From the NCBI RefSeq assembly GCF_014892575.1, contig NZ_JADBGI010000001.1, forward strand, positions 1 through 64,000: a stretch of 64,000 nt of DNA, given 5' to 3'. The translations under genes and the position numbers were made by a program. Position 1 is the first letter of the stretch, and every line of letters begins with the position of its first letter. This DNA is from Nocardiopsis coralli. Its GTDB lineage: Bacteria; Actinomycetota; Actinomycetes; Streptosporangiales; Streptosporangiaceae. Positions 42,676 to 50,379 of the stretch are shown piece after piece. The notes under the pieces were generated by a model. It did not search any database. It was not told where the DNA came from and was given only the letters and a program-made list of their open reading frames with translations.

Positions 42676-44372
42676 GTGTCGTTTCCTCCTTCGCGGCGCG
42701 GCCCGCCGGCGGGGGTGCCGGTGTCGGGGTCGCGCAGGGCGCGCCGCCTGATCTTGCCGGTGAGCGTCTTGGGCAGTTCCTCGACCACGTGGACCTCGCG
42801 CGGGCGTTTGTAGGCGGCGATGCGTTCCCGGGTGAACGCGACCAGTTCTGTCTCCGTGGCGGTCGTGCCGGCCGCGAGCGAGACGTAGGCGACGACCGCC
42901 TCGCCCCTGTAGTCGTCGGGGAGGCCGACGACGGCGGCCTCGTGCACGGAGGGGTGCTGGTGGAGCACGTCCTCCACCTCGCGTGGCCAGACCTTGTAGC
43001 CGGACACGTTGATCTGGTCCTTGAGGCGGTCGACGAGGTAGACCCACCCGTCGTGGTCGATGACGGCGACGTCGCCGGTGCGCAGGCGGCCCGAGGGGAA
43101 AGTGGTGGCGGTGGCCTCGGCGTTGCGCCAGTACCCGGGCACGACCTGGGGGCCGGACAGCTCCAGTTCGCCCTGCGCGCCGGGCGGGACGGGGGTGCCC
43201 GAGGGGTCGACGGCACGGGCGCTCATGTGCGGGAGCGCCTTGCCGATGGACAGGCACCCGCTGGCCTCGTCCACCGGGGCGACCTCGCCCGGAGGAACCG
43301 CGATGACCCCGGAGGTACTCTCCGTCATCCCGTAGGCGTTGTGGATGTAGGAGCCGAAGCGCTCACGGAACCGTTCGACGGTGGCGGGCGGGATGGGGGC
43401 GCCGCCGGAGTAGAGGGCCCGGACCGATCGGAAGCTCTCCGGTGTGGCGCGGGGGCTCTCGGACAGGGCGTTGAAGACGGTGATCGATCCGATCGTGAAG
43501 GTCACACCGTGTTCCGTGAAGGCGTCGAGCACGACCTCGGGGTGGAACCGGTTGGTGAAGACGAGCCGGCACCCGTGCAGGAGCGCGAGTGCCGCGTTGA
43601 TGACGGCGCCCGTGATGTGGAACAGCGGGGCGACAGCCAGGACGGCGTCGTCCCTGCGCAGCCCCACGTACGCCCCGAAGGTCGAAGTGACCGCGAGGAC
43701 ATTGGCGTGCGTGTTCATCGCCCCTTTGGGCGGCCCCGTGGTGCCCGACGTGTAGGTGAGCAGGGCGATGTCCTCACCCGTGAGTTCGAGGCGGGGCGGA
43801 CGCCGGCCCCGGTGGTGCTCGATCAGCCGGACGAGGTCCCCGTCGGAGGAGGGGAAGGACCGTTCTGCGGGGGTGAACACCCGGGGGTCGTCGCGGGACT
43901 GCAGGTCGCGGTCGCTCGTACTCAGCAACCACTGCACCGGGCTGCCGCTCAGGGTACGGCGGGACTCCCCCACCTGGGTGTCCGCACACACGATCCCCAC
44001 CGGTGCGGCGTCCTCGACCAGTCGGCGCAGCTCCTGGCCCCGGTACATGGGGTTGAGCGGGAGCACGGTCGCGCCCAGTTTCCAGAGCGCCAGCATGGTC
44101 AGCACGTACTGCGGGATGTTCTGCAGGTGAACGCCGACACGGGACCCGCGCCCGACCCCCAGCTCGGCGAGGCCGACCGCAAGGGCGTCGGAGTCGTCGT
44201 CGATCTCCCGTGCGGTCATGACCCCGTCGAAGTAGACGGTCGCCGGGGAGTCCGGAGCGTCGGCGACGCGTTCCCGCCATGCCTCCGTGAGGGTGCGGTG
44301 GCCTTCTGTCCGTCTGTGCGCGGCCCCGTCGGGATGGTCCTTGCTCCACGGGGGTTCGGGATGCAGCGGCAT
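42672..44372 (-). CDS. AMP-forming acyl-CoA ligase
   Basis: This 566-residue ANL-superfamily ligase has the P-loop YTSGTTGPPKG (residues 207-217), core AYGMTEST, the hinge YLVDRLKDQINVSGYKVWP and the acetylatable Lys in LPKTLTGKIRR. It converts a carboxylic acid to its CoA thioester via the acyl-AMP. With the MHS permease it forms a two-gene leftward operon divergent from a TetR gene. The sequence fits medium-chain or aryl acids; the substrate is not determined. Confidence 0.85.
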   Translation of the reverse strand: MPLHPEPPWSKDHPDGAAHRRTEGHRTLTEAWRERVADAPDSPATVYFDGVMTAREIDDDSDALAVGLAELGVGRGSRVGVHLQNIPQYVLTMLALWKLGATVLPLNPMYRGQELRRLVEDAAPVGIVCADTQVGESRRTLSGSPVQWLLSTSDRDLQSRDDPRVFTPAERSFPSSDGDLVRLIEHHRGRRPPRLELTGEDIALLTYTSGTTGPPKGAMNTHANVLAVTSTFGAYVGLRRDDAVLAVAPLFHITGAVINAALALLHGCRLVFTNRFHPEVVLDAFTEHGVTFTIGSITVFNALSESPRATPESFRSVRALYSGGAPIPPATVERFRERFGSYIHNAYGMTESTSGVIAVPPGEVAPVDEASGCLSIGKALPHMSARAVDPSGTPVPPGAQGELELSGPQVVPGYWRNAEATATTFPSGRLRTGDVAVIDHDGWVYLVDRLKDQINVSGYKVWPREVEDVLHQHPSVHEAAVVGLPDDYRGEAVVAYVSLAAGTTATETELVAFTRERIAAYKRPREVHVVEELPKTLTGKIRRRALRDPDTGTPAGGPRREGGNDT

Positions 44373-44412
44373 GGCACGGTCCTTCCTCTGCGGGCGGCGA
44401 CCGGACCGGTAC

Positions 44413-44429
44413 AGACCGAGCGGTCGGTC
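44413..44429. promoter_or_regulatory. TetR-type operator in the divergent promoter
   Basis: AGACCGAGCGGTCGGTC contains ACCGA/TCGGT inverted arms separated by four bases, a common TetR-family operator form. It is 41 bp before the ligase ATG and 122 bp before the TetR start. Confidence 0.6.
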
Positions 44430-44550
44430 GGCACAGTGAAGTGTTGTGGGTCACAGAGGACGTGTCAATACCACCGGGGCCACCCGTGCACAGACCGCGC
44501 CGCGGCGGAACCCGGTACGGTGCTCAGCAGCCAACAGAAATGGGGATGCA

Positions 44551-45153
44551 GTGTCGGGTTCATGGCGCTCGTTCGGGGACGAACCGCTTCCGGTCCCGCT
44601 GGCCGCGGCGCTCTCCGCATTCTCGGAGCAGGGCTACCACGGGACGAGCATCCGACGCATCGCGGAGAAGGCCCACCTGTCCGTGCCCGGGCTCTACCAC
44701 CACTACCCCTCCAAGCAGGCGCTGTTGGAGGGGTTGGTCATGACCGTCATGCAGGAGCTGCTCGACCACAGCGGACAGGCGCTGGAGGAGGCCGGTCCGA
44801 GCGCGCAACGCCGGTTCGACCACGTGGTCGAGTGCCTCCTGCGGTTCCACATGCACCGGCGCCGACAGGCCTTCATCGCATCCACCGAGATCCGGAGCAT
44901 GAAGCCGGAGGTCAGGGACGCCTACATCGCCCTGCGCGATCAACAGCAGCGCATGCTCGACCGGATCGTGGAACAAGGTGTCGCCGAAGGGGTCTTCGCC
45001 ACTGCCTACCCCCAGGACGCGAGCCGTGCGGTCACCACCATGTGCGTCGCAGTGGCGACATGGTTCCGGCCCGACGGGGACCTCGGCCCGGACCAGGTCG
45101 TGCAGCGCTACCTCTCGCTCGCGCGGGCCACCGTGGGAGCAGAATCGGGGTGA
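44551..45153 (+). CDS. TetR-family regulator
   Basis: This 200-residue regulator has the helix-turn-helix FSEQGYHGTSIRRIAEKAHLSVPGLYHHYPSK at about residues 20-51 (core segments GYHGTSIRRIAEKA and GLYHHYPSK). The C-terminal domain is like those of acyl-CoA-responsive TetR proteins. The GTG at 44551 was chosen because GGGA lies 5 bases before it; the frame extends to 44446 without a good site. It is divergent from the ligase/permease operon and probably represses it through the operator at 44413. Confidence 0.82.
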   Translation: MSGSWRSFGDEPLPVPLAAALSAFSEQGYHGTSIRRIAEKAHLSVPGLYHHYPSKQALLEGLVMTVMQELLDHSGQALEEAGPSAQRRFDHVVECLLRFHMHRRRQAFIASTEIRSMKPEVRDAYIALRDQQQRMLDRIVEQGVAEGVFATAYPQDASRAVTTMCVAVATWFRPDGDLGPDQVVQRYLSLARATVGAESG

Positions 45154-45156
45154 ACA

Positions 45157-45204
45157 GCGCCGGCCCGCACGGGGCGCCCTGAGTACCCGTGCTCAGGCCG
45201 GCGC
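45157..45204. terminator. Two-part hairpin terminator
   Basis: Outer arms GCGCCGGCC/GGCCGGCGC (45157-45165, 45196-45204) and inner arms GCACGGG/CCCGTGC (45167-45173, 45186-45192) make a long stem 3 bp after the TetR stop. Confidence 0.75.
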
Positions 45205-45321
45205 GCCTGTTCTGCGTTGCAATGGGAGGGCCGGGACCGGTCACCGGGGCAGCCGCATCACACGGCCGGATCCGGGCAGACAGCACAGGCCGGTTCGTGA
45301 ACGTTGGGAAGGCGGTACCCC

Positions 45322-46368
45322 GTGGAGGCGCAGGATGGCGCCCGCGCCGAGGCGTTGGGCAGGCTGGTCGGACAAGGCGTGATCACCCGCGGGCAGGCCG
45401 ACGCGGTCGCCTCCGCCCTGGAGGCGGCCGAGGGGCGTTCCGGGGCGAAGGGCCGCTGGGCGGAGGTCCTGGGTTATGTCGGCGGCGGGCTCGTCCTGGC
45501 GGCCGTGTTCACGTTCATGGCCACCGCATGGGACGTCCTGGACACCGGGTCCCGGATCACGCTGCTCGCGGTGGTCGCCGCCGTGCTCGCCACCGCGGGG
45601 TTCGGGATGGCCGGCGGCACGGCGCTGTTCCGCCGCACGGCCGATCCGGCCCCGGCCCGCCGCCGGATCGGCGGTTCCCTGTTCGCGTTGGCGGCGCTCT
45701 CCACCGCCTTCGCCGCCGCCGAGGCCACGGGGGAACTGCTGCCCTCCGGGGTCGTACCGAGCGCGCCCACCTGGGCGGCGGCGGCCGGGTTCATGGTGGC
45801 CGTGGCCGGCTACTCGCTGCTGCGCTCGGCCCCCGGGCAGGTGGCCATGTGGGCGATGAGCGCGTTCCTGGTCGGTTTCGGGGTGCACGAGGTGGTCCAC
45901 GAGTTCGTCGGCCCGGGCCGAGAAGGATTTTTCTCCTCCGGGTGGCCGATCGCGTCCTCGGTGGCCGGAGCGGGTCTGCTCCTGCTCGGCGCCGTGGGGA
46001 TCGCCCTCGCGGTGGCGGGCGTGCTGCGCGAGCAGGGCACCGCGGTCGGGCTCGGCTCGGTCACCGCCTACACGGGCGCCCTGTTGCTGGAAACGCCCCT
46101 GGACCACGTCGCCGAGCTCGTCGTCGCGGCGGGCCTGTTCACCCTGTTCGCGCTCTGGCGCTCGGGGGCGCGCGGCTCCGGGTCGGCGCTGGTGTTCGGC
46201 GTGATCGCCGCGACGATCGCGGTTCCGCGGCTCGTCTGGGAGCTCACCGACGGTCGGGTGTCGGCCGCCGGCACCCTCCTCGTCGCCGGCGCCGTGCTCC
46301 TGGTCGCCAGCGCGATCGGCATCCGGGTGCGCCACCGGGCCGCCGCGCAACCGGCCCGCCCCACCTGA
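45322..46368 (+). CDS. Multi-pass membrane protein, DUF2157-like
   Basis: This 348-residue protein has a soluble N-terminus of about 45 residues (LGRLVGQGVITRGQADAVASAL, a short helical domain; here LGRLVGQGVITRG then QADAVASAL). About nine hydrophobic helices rich in Ala, Val and Gly follow. The layout resembles DUF2157 membrane proteins of unknown function. The GTG at 45322 was chosen over a TTG at 45304; GGAAGG lies upstream. It stands alone between two terminators, and no link to the catabolic blocks is visible. Confidence 0.65.
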   Translation: MEAQDGARAEALGRLVGQGVITRGQADAVASALEAAEGRSGAKGRWAEVLGYVGGGLVLAAVFTFMATAWDVLDTGSRITLLAVVAAVLATAGFGMAGGTALFRRTADPAPARRRIGGSLFALAALSTAFAAAEATGELLPSGVVPSAPTWAAAAGFMVAVAGYSLLRSAPGQVAMWAMSAFLVGFGVHEVVHEFVGPGREGFFSSGWPIASSVAGAGLLLLGAVGIALAVAGVLREQGTAVGLGSVTAYTGALLLETPLDHVAELVVAAGLFTLFALWRSGARGSGSALVFGVIAATIAVPRLVWELTDGRVSAAGTLLVAGAVLLVASAIGIRVRHRAAAQPARPT

Positions 46369-46377
46369 GGCTCGGCC

Positions 46378-46404
46378 AGGGCCCACTGCGACGCGGTGGG
46401 CCCT
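46378..46404. terminator. Bidirectional hairpin terminator
   Basis: AGGGCCCAC (46378-46386) and GTGGGCCCT (46396-46404) form a 9-bp stem between the convergent membrane-protein and MFS genes. Confidence 0.75.
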
Positions 46405-46456
46405 TCGGCGTTCTGTCAGGAAGGCGGTCCCGGGCCCGGCGCCCGGGCCCCGGACC

Positions 46457-47782
46457 TCACCGGGCGTTGACCGGGCGGGCCTGCCGTGCGGCGGGGACGC
46501 CCCCCTTGCGCGGCACGGCCAGGATCGCCACGGCCCCCACGGCCGCGGCGACGGACCAGACCGAGAAGTTGACGAACGTGCCGAATTGCGCCTCGAGCAG
46601 GACCCCACCGCCGGAGATGGCGATCACGGCGCCGATCCTGCCGAGCCCGAGCGTCACACCGAGGGCCGTGGCGCGCACCCGGTCGTCGAAGAAGGTCGCC
46701 ACGTAGCCGTTGATGAGGATCTGGGTTCCCACGGACCCGAAGCCGAGCCCGGCGACGAAGGCGTACATCGCCGGCTGCGGGAACTGCCCGGTCCCCATCA
46801 ACAGCAGTGCGGCAGCGGCGGTGGCGAAGGCGACCAGTGTGAGCGGCCGCGGTCCGAAGCGGTCGGCCAGGCGGGCGGAGACCAGGACACCGACCACCGC
46901 ACCGGCGTTACTGGCGAGCAGGAACGTCAGGGAGGAGACGGTGGAGTACCCCGCCACCACCATGAGCTGCGGCAACCAGGTGTTCAACCCGTAGACCAGG
47001 GTCTGGCCCGCGATACCGGCGACGCAGAACAGCACCGTGCCCACGGCGTAACGGGACGACAGGAGCGCCCGGAACCGTCCCGGCTGCGCCCCGTCCTCTT
47101 CTCCGCCCGCGGCGACCGGTGCCGGCGTGTCCAGACCGTAGGCCCCGGCGATCTCCGCGGCCTCCTCGTGGCGCCCCCGGGCCCGCAGGAAGGCCGGCGA
47201 CTCCGGCAGCACGAGGTAGAGCAGCGGGACCACGGTGATCAGCGGGAGCGCCCCGAGCATGAGCATGCCCCGGAACCCGATGTGTTCCAGCAGGAGCAGG
47301 GAGAGCAGGGCCGACAGCACGCCCCCGACCGCGTAACCGGAGAACATGAGCGCGTTGTTGAAGTTGCGCTTGCCGGGGGCGGAGAACTCCACGGTCAGGG
47401 CGATCGCCGTGGGGATGACACCGCCCAGGCCGAGCCCGGCGAGGAAGCGTGCGAGGCCGAACACGGCGGGGTTCGGGGCGAGAGCGGCCACGGCCATCAT
47501 CAGGGAGAAGAAGACCACGCACCCGAGGAGGATCTTCCGCCGGCCCAGGACGTCGGTGAGGTAACCGATGGCGACGGCGCCGAGGAACATGCCCAGGAGG
47601 GCGTAGCTGCCGATGGCCCCGGTCATCACCGGCGTCAGGCCCCACGGCTCGTGTTCGAGCAGGGCCGGGGTGATGGCCCCGTAGATGACCAGGTCGTAAC
47701 CGTCGAAGACGATCGTGAAGAAACAGAGGGCGATGACCAGAGCGCTGGATCTTCGAGCGCGGGCCGGTGCCGACGAAGACAT
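46457..47782 (-). CDS. MFS permease, aromatic acid:H+ symporter (AAHS) type
   Basis: This 441-residue 12-helix transporter has the AAHS signature FDGYDLVIYGAITP in helix 1 and GYLTDVLGRRK between helices 2 and 3. RFLAGLGLGGVIPTAIALTVE marks helix 4. AAHS members (PcaK, BenK, MhpT) import benzoate-type acids. GGAGGAG precedes the ATG. It is divergent from a PaaX-family regulator gene and presumably imports the acid activated by the 52429 and 50372 products. Confidence 0.87.
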   Translation of the reverse strand: MSSSAPARARRSSALVIALCFFTIVFDGYDLVIYGAITPALLEHEPWGLTPVMTGAIGSYALLGMFLGAVAIGYLTDVLGRRKILLGCVVFFSLMMAVAALAPNPAVFGLARFLAGLGLGGVIPTAIALTVEFSAPGKRNFNNALMFSGYAVGGVLSALLSLLLLEHIGFRGMLMLGALPLITVVPLLYLVLPESPAFLRARGRHEEAAEIAGAYGLDTPAPVAAGGEEDGAQPGRFRALLSSRYAVGTVLFCVAGIAGQTLVYGLNTWLPQLMVVAGYSTVSSLTFLLASNAGAVVGVLVSARLADRFGPRPLTLVAFATAAAALLLMGTGQFPQPAMYAFVAGLGFGSVGTQILINGYVATFFDDRVRATALGVTLGLGRIGAVIAISGGGVLLEAQFGTFVNFSVWSVAAAVGAVAILAVPRKGGVPAARQARPVNAR

Positions 47783-47860
47783 GGGGCTCCTCCAGAGGGG
47801 TGGCCGGAGGTCCGGGGCACGCACCGCAGGGTGACGAGCGCCACAGGACCCGAACATCCA

Positions 47861-47870
47861 GAGAGTAACA
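47861..47870 (-). promoter_or_regulatory. Shared promoter motif, leftward copy
   Basis: TGTTACTCTC on the leftward strand, upstream of the AAHS permease, resembles TGTTACGTTC at 48785-48794 before the hydroxylase operon. Candidate PaaX-type half-site or -10 region. Confidence 0.35.
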
Positions 47871-47894
47871 AAATTAAACGAGCCGATGGAAGAC

Positions 47895-47909
47895 TGTTTT
47901 ACATTCACG
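47895..47909 (+). promoter_or_regulatory. Shared promoter motif before the PaaX-type gene
   Basis: TGTTTTACATTCACG is similar to TGTTACGTTCAT at 48785-48796, with two extra T. It lies about 30 bp before the regulator's start, suggesting autoregulation. Confidence 0.35.
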
Positions 47910-47935
47910 TCGTCGGCGACACGGAAGGCGGACAC

Positions 47936-48751
47936 ATGGCACACAGGGCCAGGTCCCTGGTGATGGACCTCTTCGGCGAGTACCTGCGTTACACGGGCGC
48001 CGAGGCCCGGTTGGGAACGCTCATCGCACTGATGGAGGCCTTCGGCATCGAACCCGCGACCACCCGGGTCACGCTCTCCCGACTCAAGAAGGACGGGTGG
48101 TTCTCCACGCGCAGGGAGGGCCGGGAGACGGTCTACGTCCTGTCCGAGCACATGCTGGGCGTGCTGCGCGAGGGGCGCGAACGCATCTTCACCCGGGTGG
48201 ACGGGGAATGGGACGGCTGGTGGACCCAGGTCCTCTACCAGGTCCCCGAGTCGGACCGCACGGCACGCGAGTCCCTGCGCAAGCAGCTCACCTGGCTCGG
48301 CTTCGGCCAGTTCGCACCCTCCGTCTGGCTGTCCCCCCACCGGACCCGGGACCGCGTCGAACAACTGCGCCAGGACTTCCCGGGTGCGACCGTCGACATC
48401 CTGCGTTCCCGGACCGCGGGCCTCACGGAGGACCTCGACCTCGCCCGCCGCTGCTGGGACCTGGGCGAACTGGCCGAGGGCTACCGCGCGTTCATCGCCG
48501 AGCACCGGAGCCTGGACACCGCCGCCGGCCTCCCCTCGGGCCGGGAGGCCCTGGTCACCCGGACCGCCGTGGTCGCCGAGGCCCGCAGGCTCACGTTCCG
48601 GGACCCGAACCTCCCGGTGGAGCTGCAGCCGCTCGACTGGCCCGGGCGCGAGGCCTTCGAGCTGTTCCGGCGGGTGCACGCAGGACTGGGCCCCGCCGCG
48701 AGGGCGTACGTGGAGTCCGTGATCGGGAGCGAACTCCCACTCGACCAATAA
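47936..48751 (+). CDS. PaaX-family transcriptional regulator
   Basis: This 271-residue regulator has an N-terminal winged helix (LVMDLFGEYLRY, LMEAFGIEPATTRVTLSRLKKDGWF), quoted here as separate segments of no more than 20: LMEAFGIEPATTRVTL and SRLKKDGWF. The PaaX central and C-terminal domains follow (WWTQVLYQVPESDR, FGQFAPSVWLSPHR). PaaX represses phenylacetate genes until phenylacetyl-CoA accumulates. Here an aryl-CoA made by the downstream ligases is a sensible effector. GGAAGG precedes the ATG. Confidence 0.85.
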   Translation: MAHRARSLVMDLFGEYLRYTGAEARLGTLIALMEAFGIEPATTRVTLSRLKKDGWFSTRREGRETVYVLSEHMLGVLREGRERIFTRVDGEWDGWWTQVLYQVPESDRTARESLRKQLTWLGFGQFAPSVWLSPHRTRDRVEQLRQDFPGATVDILRSRTAGLTEDLDLARRCWDLGELAEGYRAFIAEHRSLDTAAGLPSGREALVTRTAVVAEARRLTFRDPNLPVELQPLDWPGREAFELFRRVHAGLGPAARAYVESVIGSELPLDQ

Positions 48752-48764
48752 GAGATACAGACTA

Positions 48765-48792
48765 TTGACGCCCGTCGGCATTCTGTTACGTT
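48765..48792 (+). promoter_or_regulatory. Promoter of the hydroxylase operon
   Basis: TTGACG (48765-48770) and TACGTT (48787-48792) are separated by 16 bp, a plausible -35/-10 pair 34 bp before the 48826 start. The -10 overlaps the TGTTACGTTCAT motif, so a bound repressor would block RNA polymerase. Confidence 0.55.
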
Positions 48793-48825
48793 CATAGGCA
48801 TCCGAATCCTTCAAGGGAGCGTGGA

Positions 48826-50379
48826 ATGCCTCTTCGCGTAGCGTGCATCGGTGGCGGCCCCGGCGGGCTGTTCTTCGCCACCCTCCTCAGACGGCACGAC
48901 CCCACCGCAGAAGTGGTGGTCTTCGAACGCAACCACAGGCACGACGCGTTCGGCTTCGGCGTGGTCTTCTCCGAGTCCGCGCTCAAGGCCGTCGACGCCG
49001 CCGACCCGGTACTCCGCGACGGCCTGCGCGAGCACGGGCACCACTGGGACCGCATCGAGGTCCGTCTCAAGGGGGAACGGCGGTCCCTCGAGGGCAACGG
49101 CATGGCCGCCATCCACCGGCGGACCCTGTTGCCGCTCCTGCACCGGCGCGCCGAGGAGGCAGGCGTGGACCTGCGCTTCGGCACCGAGATCACCGACCCC
49201 TCCACGCTGTCGGACTTCGACGTGGTCGTCGGCGCCGACGGCGCCAACTCACGTGTGCGGCGATGGGTCTCCGACGACCTCGGCCACAGCACCGAGACCG
49301 CACGTGCGAAGTTCATCTGGTTCGGCACCCGGCACACGTTCGACGGCCTCACCTTCGTGCACCGCCGGAGCGAACACGGCACGTTCGCGGCCCACGCCTA
49401 TCCGATCGCCCCGGACCTCAGCACCTTCATCGTAGAGACCGACGAACACACCTGGCGCGCCGCGGGTCTCGACCGCTTCGACACCGGCCTGCCACCCGGT
49501 GTGTCCGACGAGCGGAGCCGTTCTTTCATCGAGGACCTCTTCTCCGAGGACCTCGACAGTGCGGAGGTCGTCGCGAACAACTCCCGCTGGGCCTCCTTCC
49601 GCACCCACCGCAGCCGCAGCTGGCACAGCGGCAACGTGGTCCTGCTCGGGGACGCCGTCCACACGGCCCACTTCTCCGTGGGGTCGGGCACCAAGATGGC
49701 CATGGAGGACGGGCTCGTGCTCGCCGAGGAGCTCGCCTCGGGGCACGGGAGCCTCGAGGAGGCCTTCACCGCGTACGAGGCCCGCCGGCAACCGGCGGTG
49801 CAGCGCATCCAGGACGCCGCAGCCGGCGGTCTGAGCTGGTGGGAGAACTTCGGTCTCTACCACCGGGAGTTCGCGCCCACACGGTTCGCGTTCCACTTCT
49901 TCTCCCGCTCGATCAACATCGACCGGATCGAACCGCGCGACCCGGCGCTGGTGGCACGGGTCCGCAAGGGGTGGGAACAGGAGCACGGGGCGGCCGCGCT
50001 CTCCACACCGCTTCGGACGACCCGGCGCGAGGTCCCCTGCCGGCGGTTCGACTGGGACGGTTCCGTGCTCCGGGTCCCCGGGCAGGAGGGGTCCGTCTTC
50101 CCGGACGAGGAACTGACAGTCCTCCGGCTCCCGGGCGAGGGGCACGGAGCCCCGGTCGACGCCTTCGAGCTCGCCGCCGCGACAGCCGGGGAGACGGTGC
50201 TGGTCACCGGCGGCGACCCGCTCGACAGGACGCGGGTCGGCGAGGAGCTCCGGTTGCGCCGGGGCCGCGCCGCGATCATCGCCGTCGCGCCGGACGAACC
50301 GCTCGACGCCGAGACCCTGATCCTCTCCGGCCGCGCCGACGCGGTCGCACACGTGACACACGGAGACCACGATGGCTGA
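48826..50379 (+). CDS. Aryl-CoA flavin hydroxylase, salicylyl-CoA 5-hydroxylase-like
   Basis: This 517-residue class A flavoprotein hydroxylase has the FAD motif GGGPGG at residues 9-14 and the second FAD motif GDAVHTAHFSVGSGTKMAMEDG from Gly275 (start GDAVHTAHF). It resembles SdgC (salicylyl-CoA 5-hydroxylase) and the N-terminal half of anthraniloyl-CoA monooxygenase. About 125 residues follow the hydroxylase domain (from ~391). Their end (LDAETLILSGRADAVAHV) resembles the last strands of an Old Yellow Enzyme barrel, so the tail may be a relic of the fused reductase. First gene of a three-gene operon. The substrate is inferred from the neighbours. Confidence 0.75.
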   Translation: MPLRVACIGGGPGGLFFATLLRRHDPTAEVVVFERNHRHDAFGFGVVFSESALKAVDAADPVLRDGLREHGHHWDRIEVRLKGERRSLEGNGMAAIHRRTLLPLLHRRAEEAGVDLRFGTEITDPSTLSDFDVVVGADGANSRVRRWVSDDLGHSTETARAKFIWFGTRHTFDGLTFVHRRSEHGTFAAHAYPIAPDLSTFIVETDEHTWRAAGLDRFDTGLPPGVSDERSRSFIEDLFSEDLDSAEVVANNSRWASFRTHRSRSWHSGNVVLLGDAVHTAHFSVGSGTKMAMEDGLVLAEELASGHGSLEEAFTAYEARRQPAVQRIQDAAAGGLSWWENFGLYHREFAPTRFAFHFFSRSINIDRIEPRDPALVARVRKGWEQEHGAAALSTPLRTTRREVPCRRFDWDGSVLRVPGQEGSVFPDEELTVLRLPGEGHGAPVDAFELAAATAGETVLVTGGDPLDRTRVGEELRLRRGRAAIIAVAPDEPLDAETLILSGRADAVAHVTHGDHDG

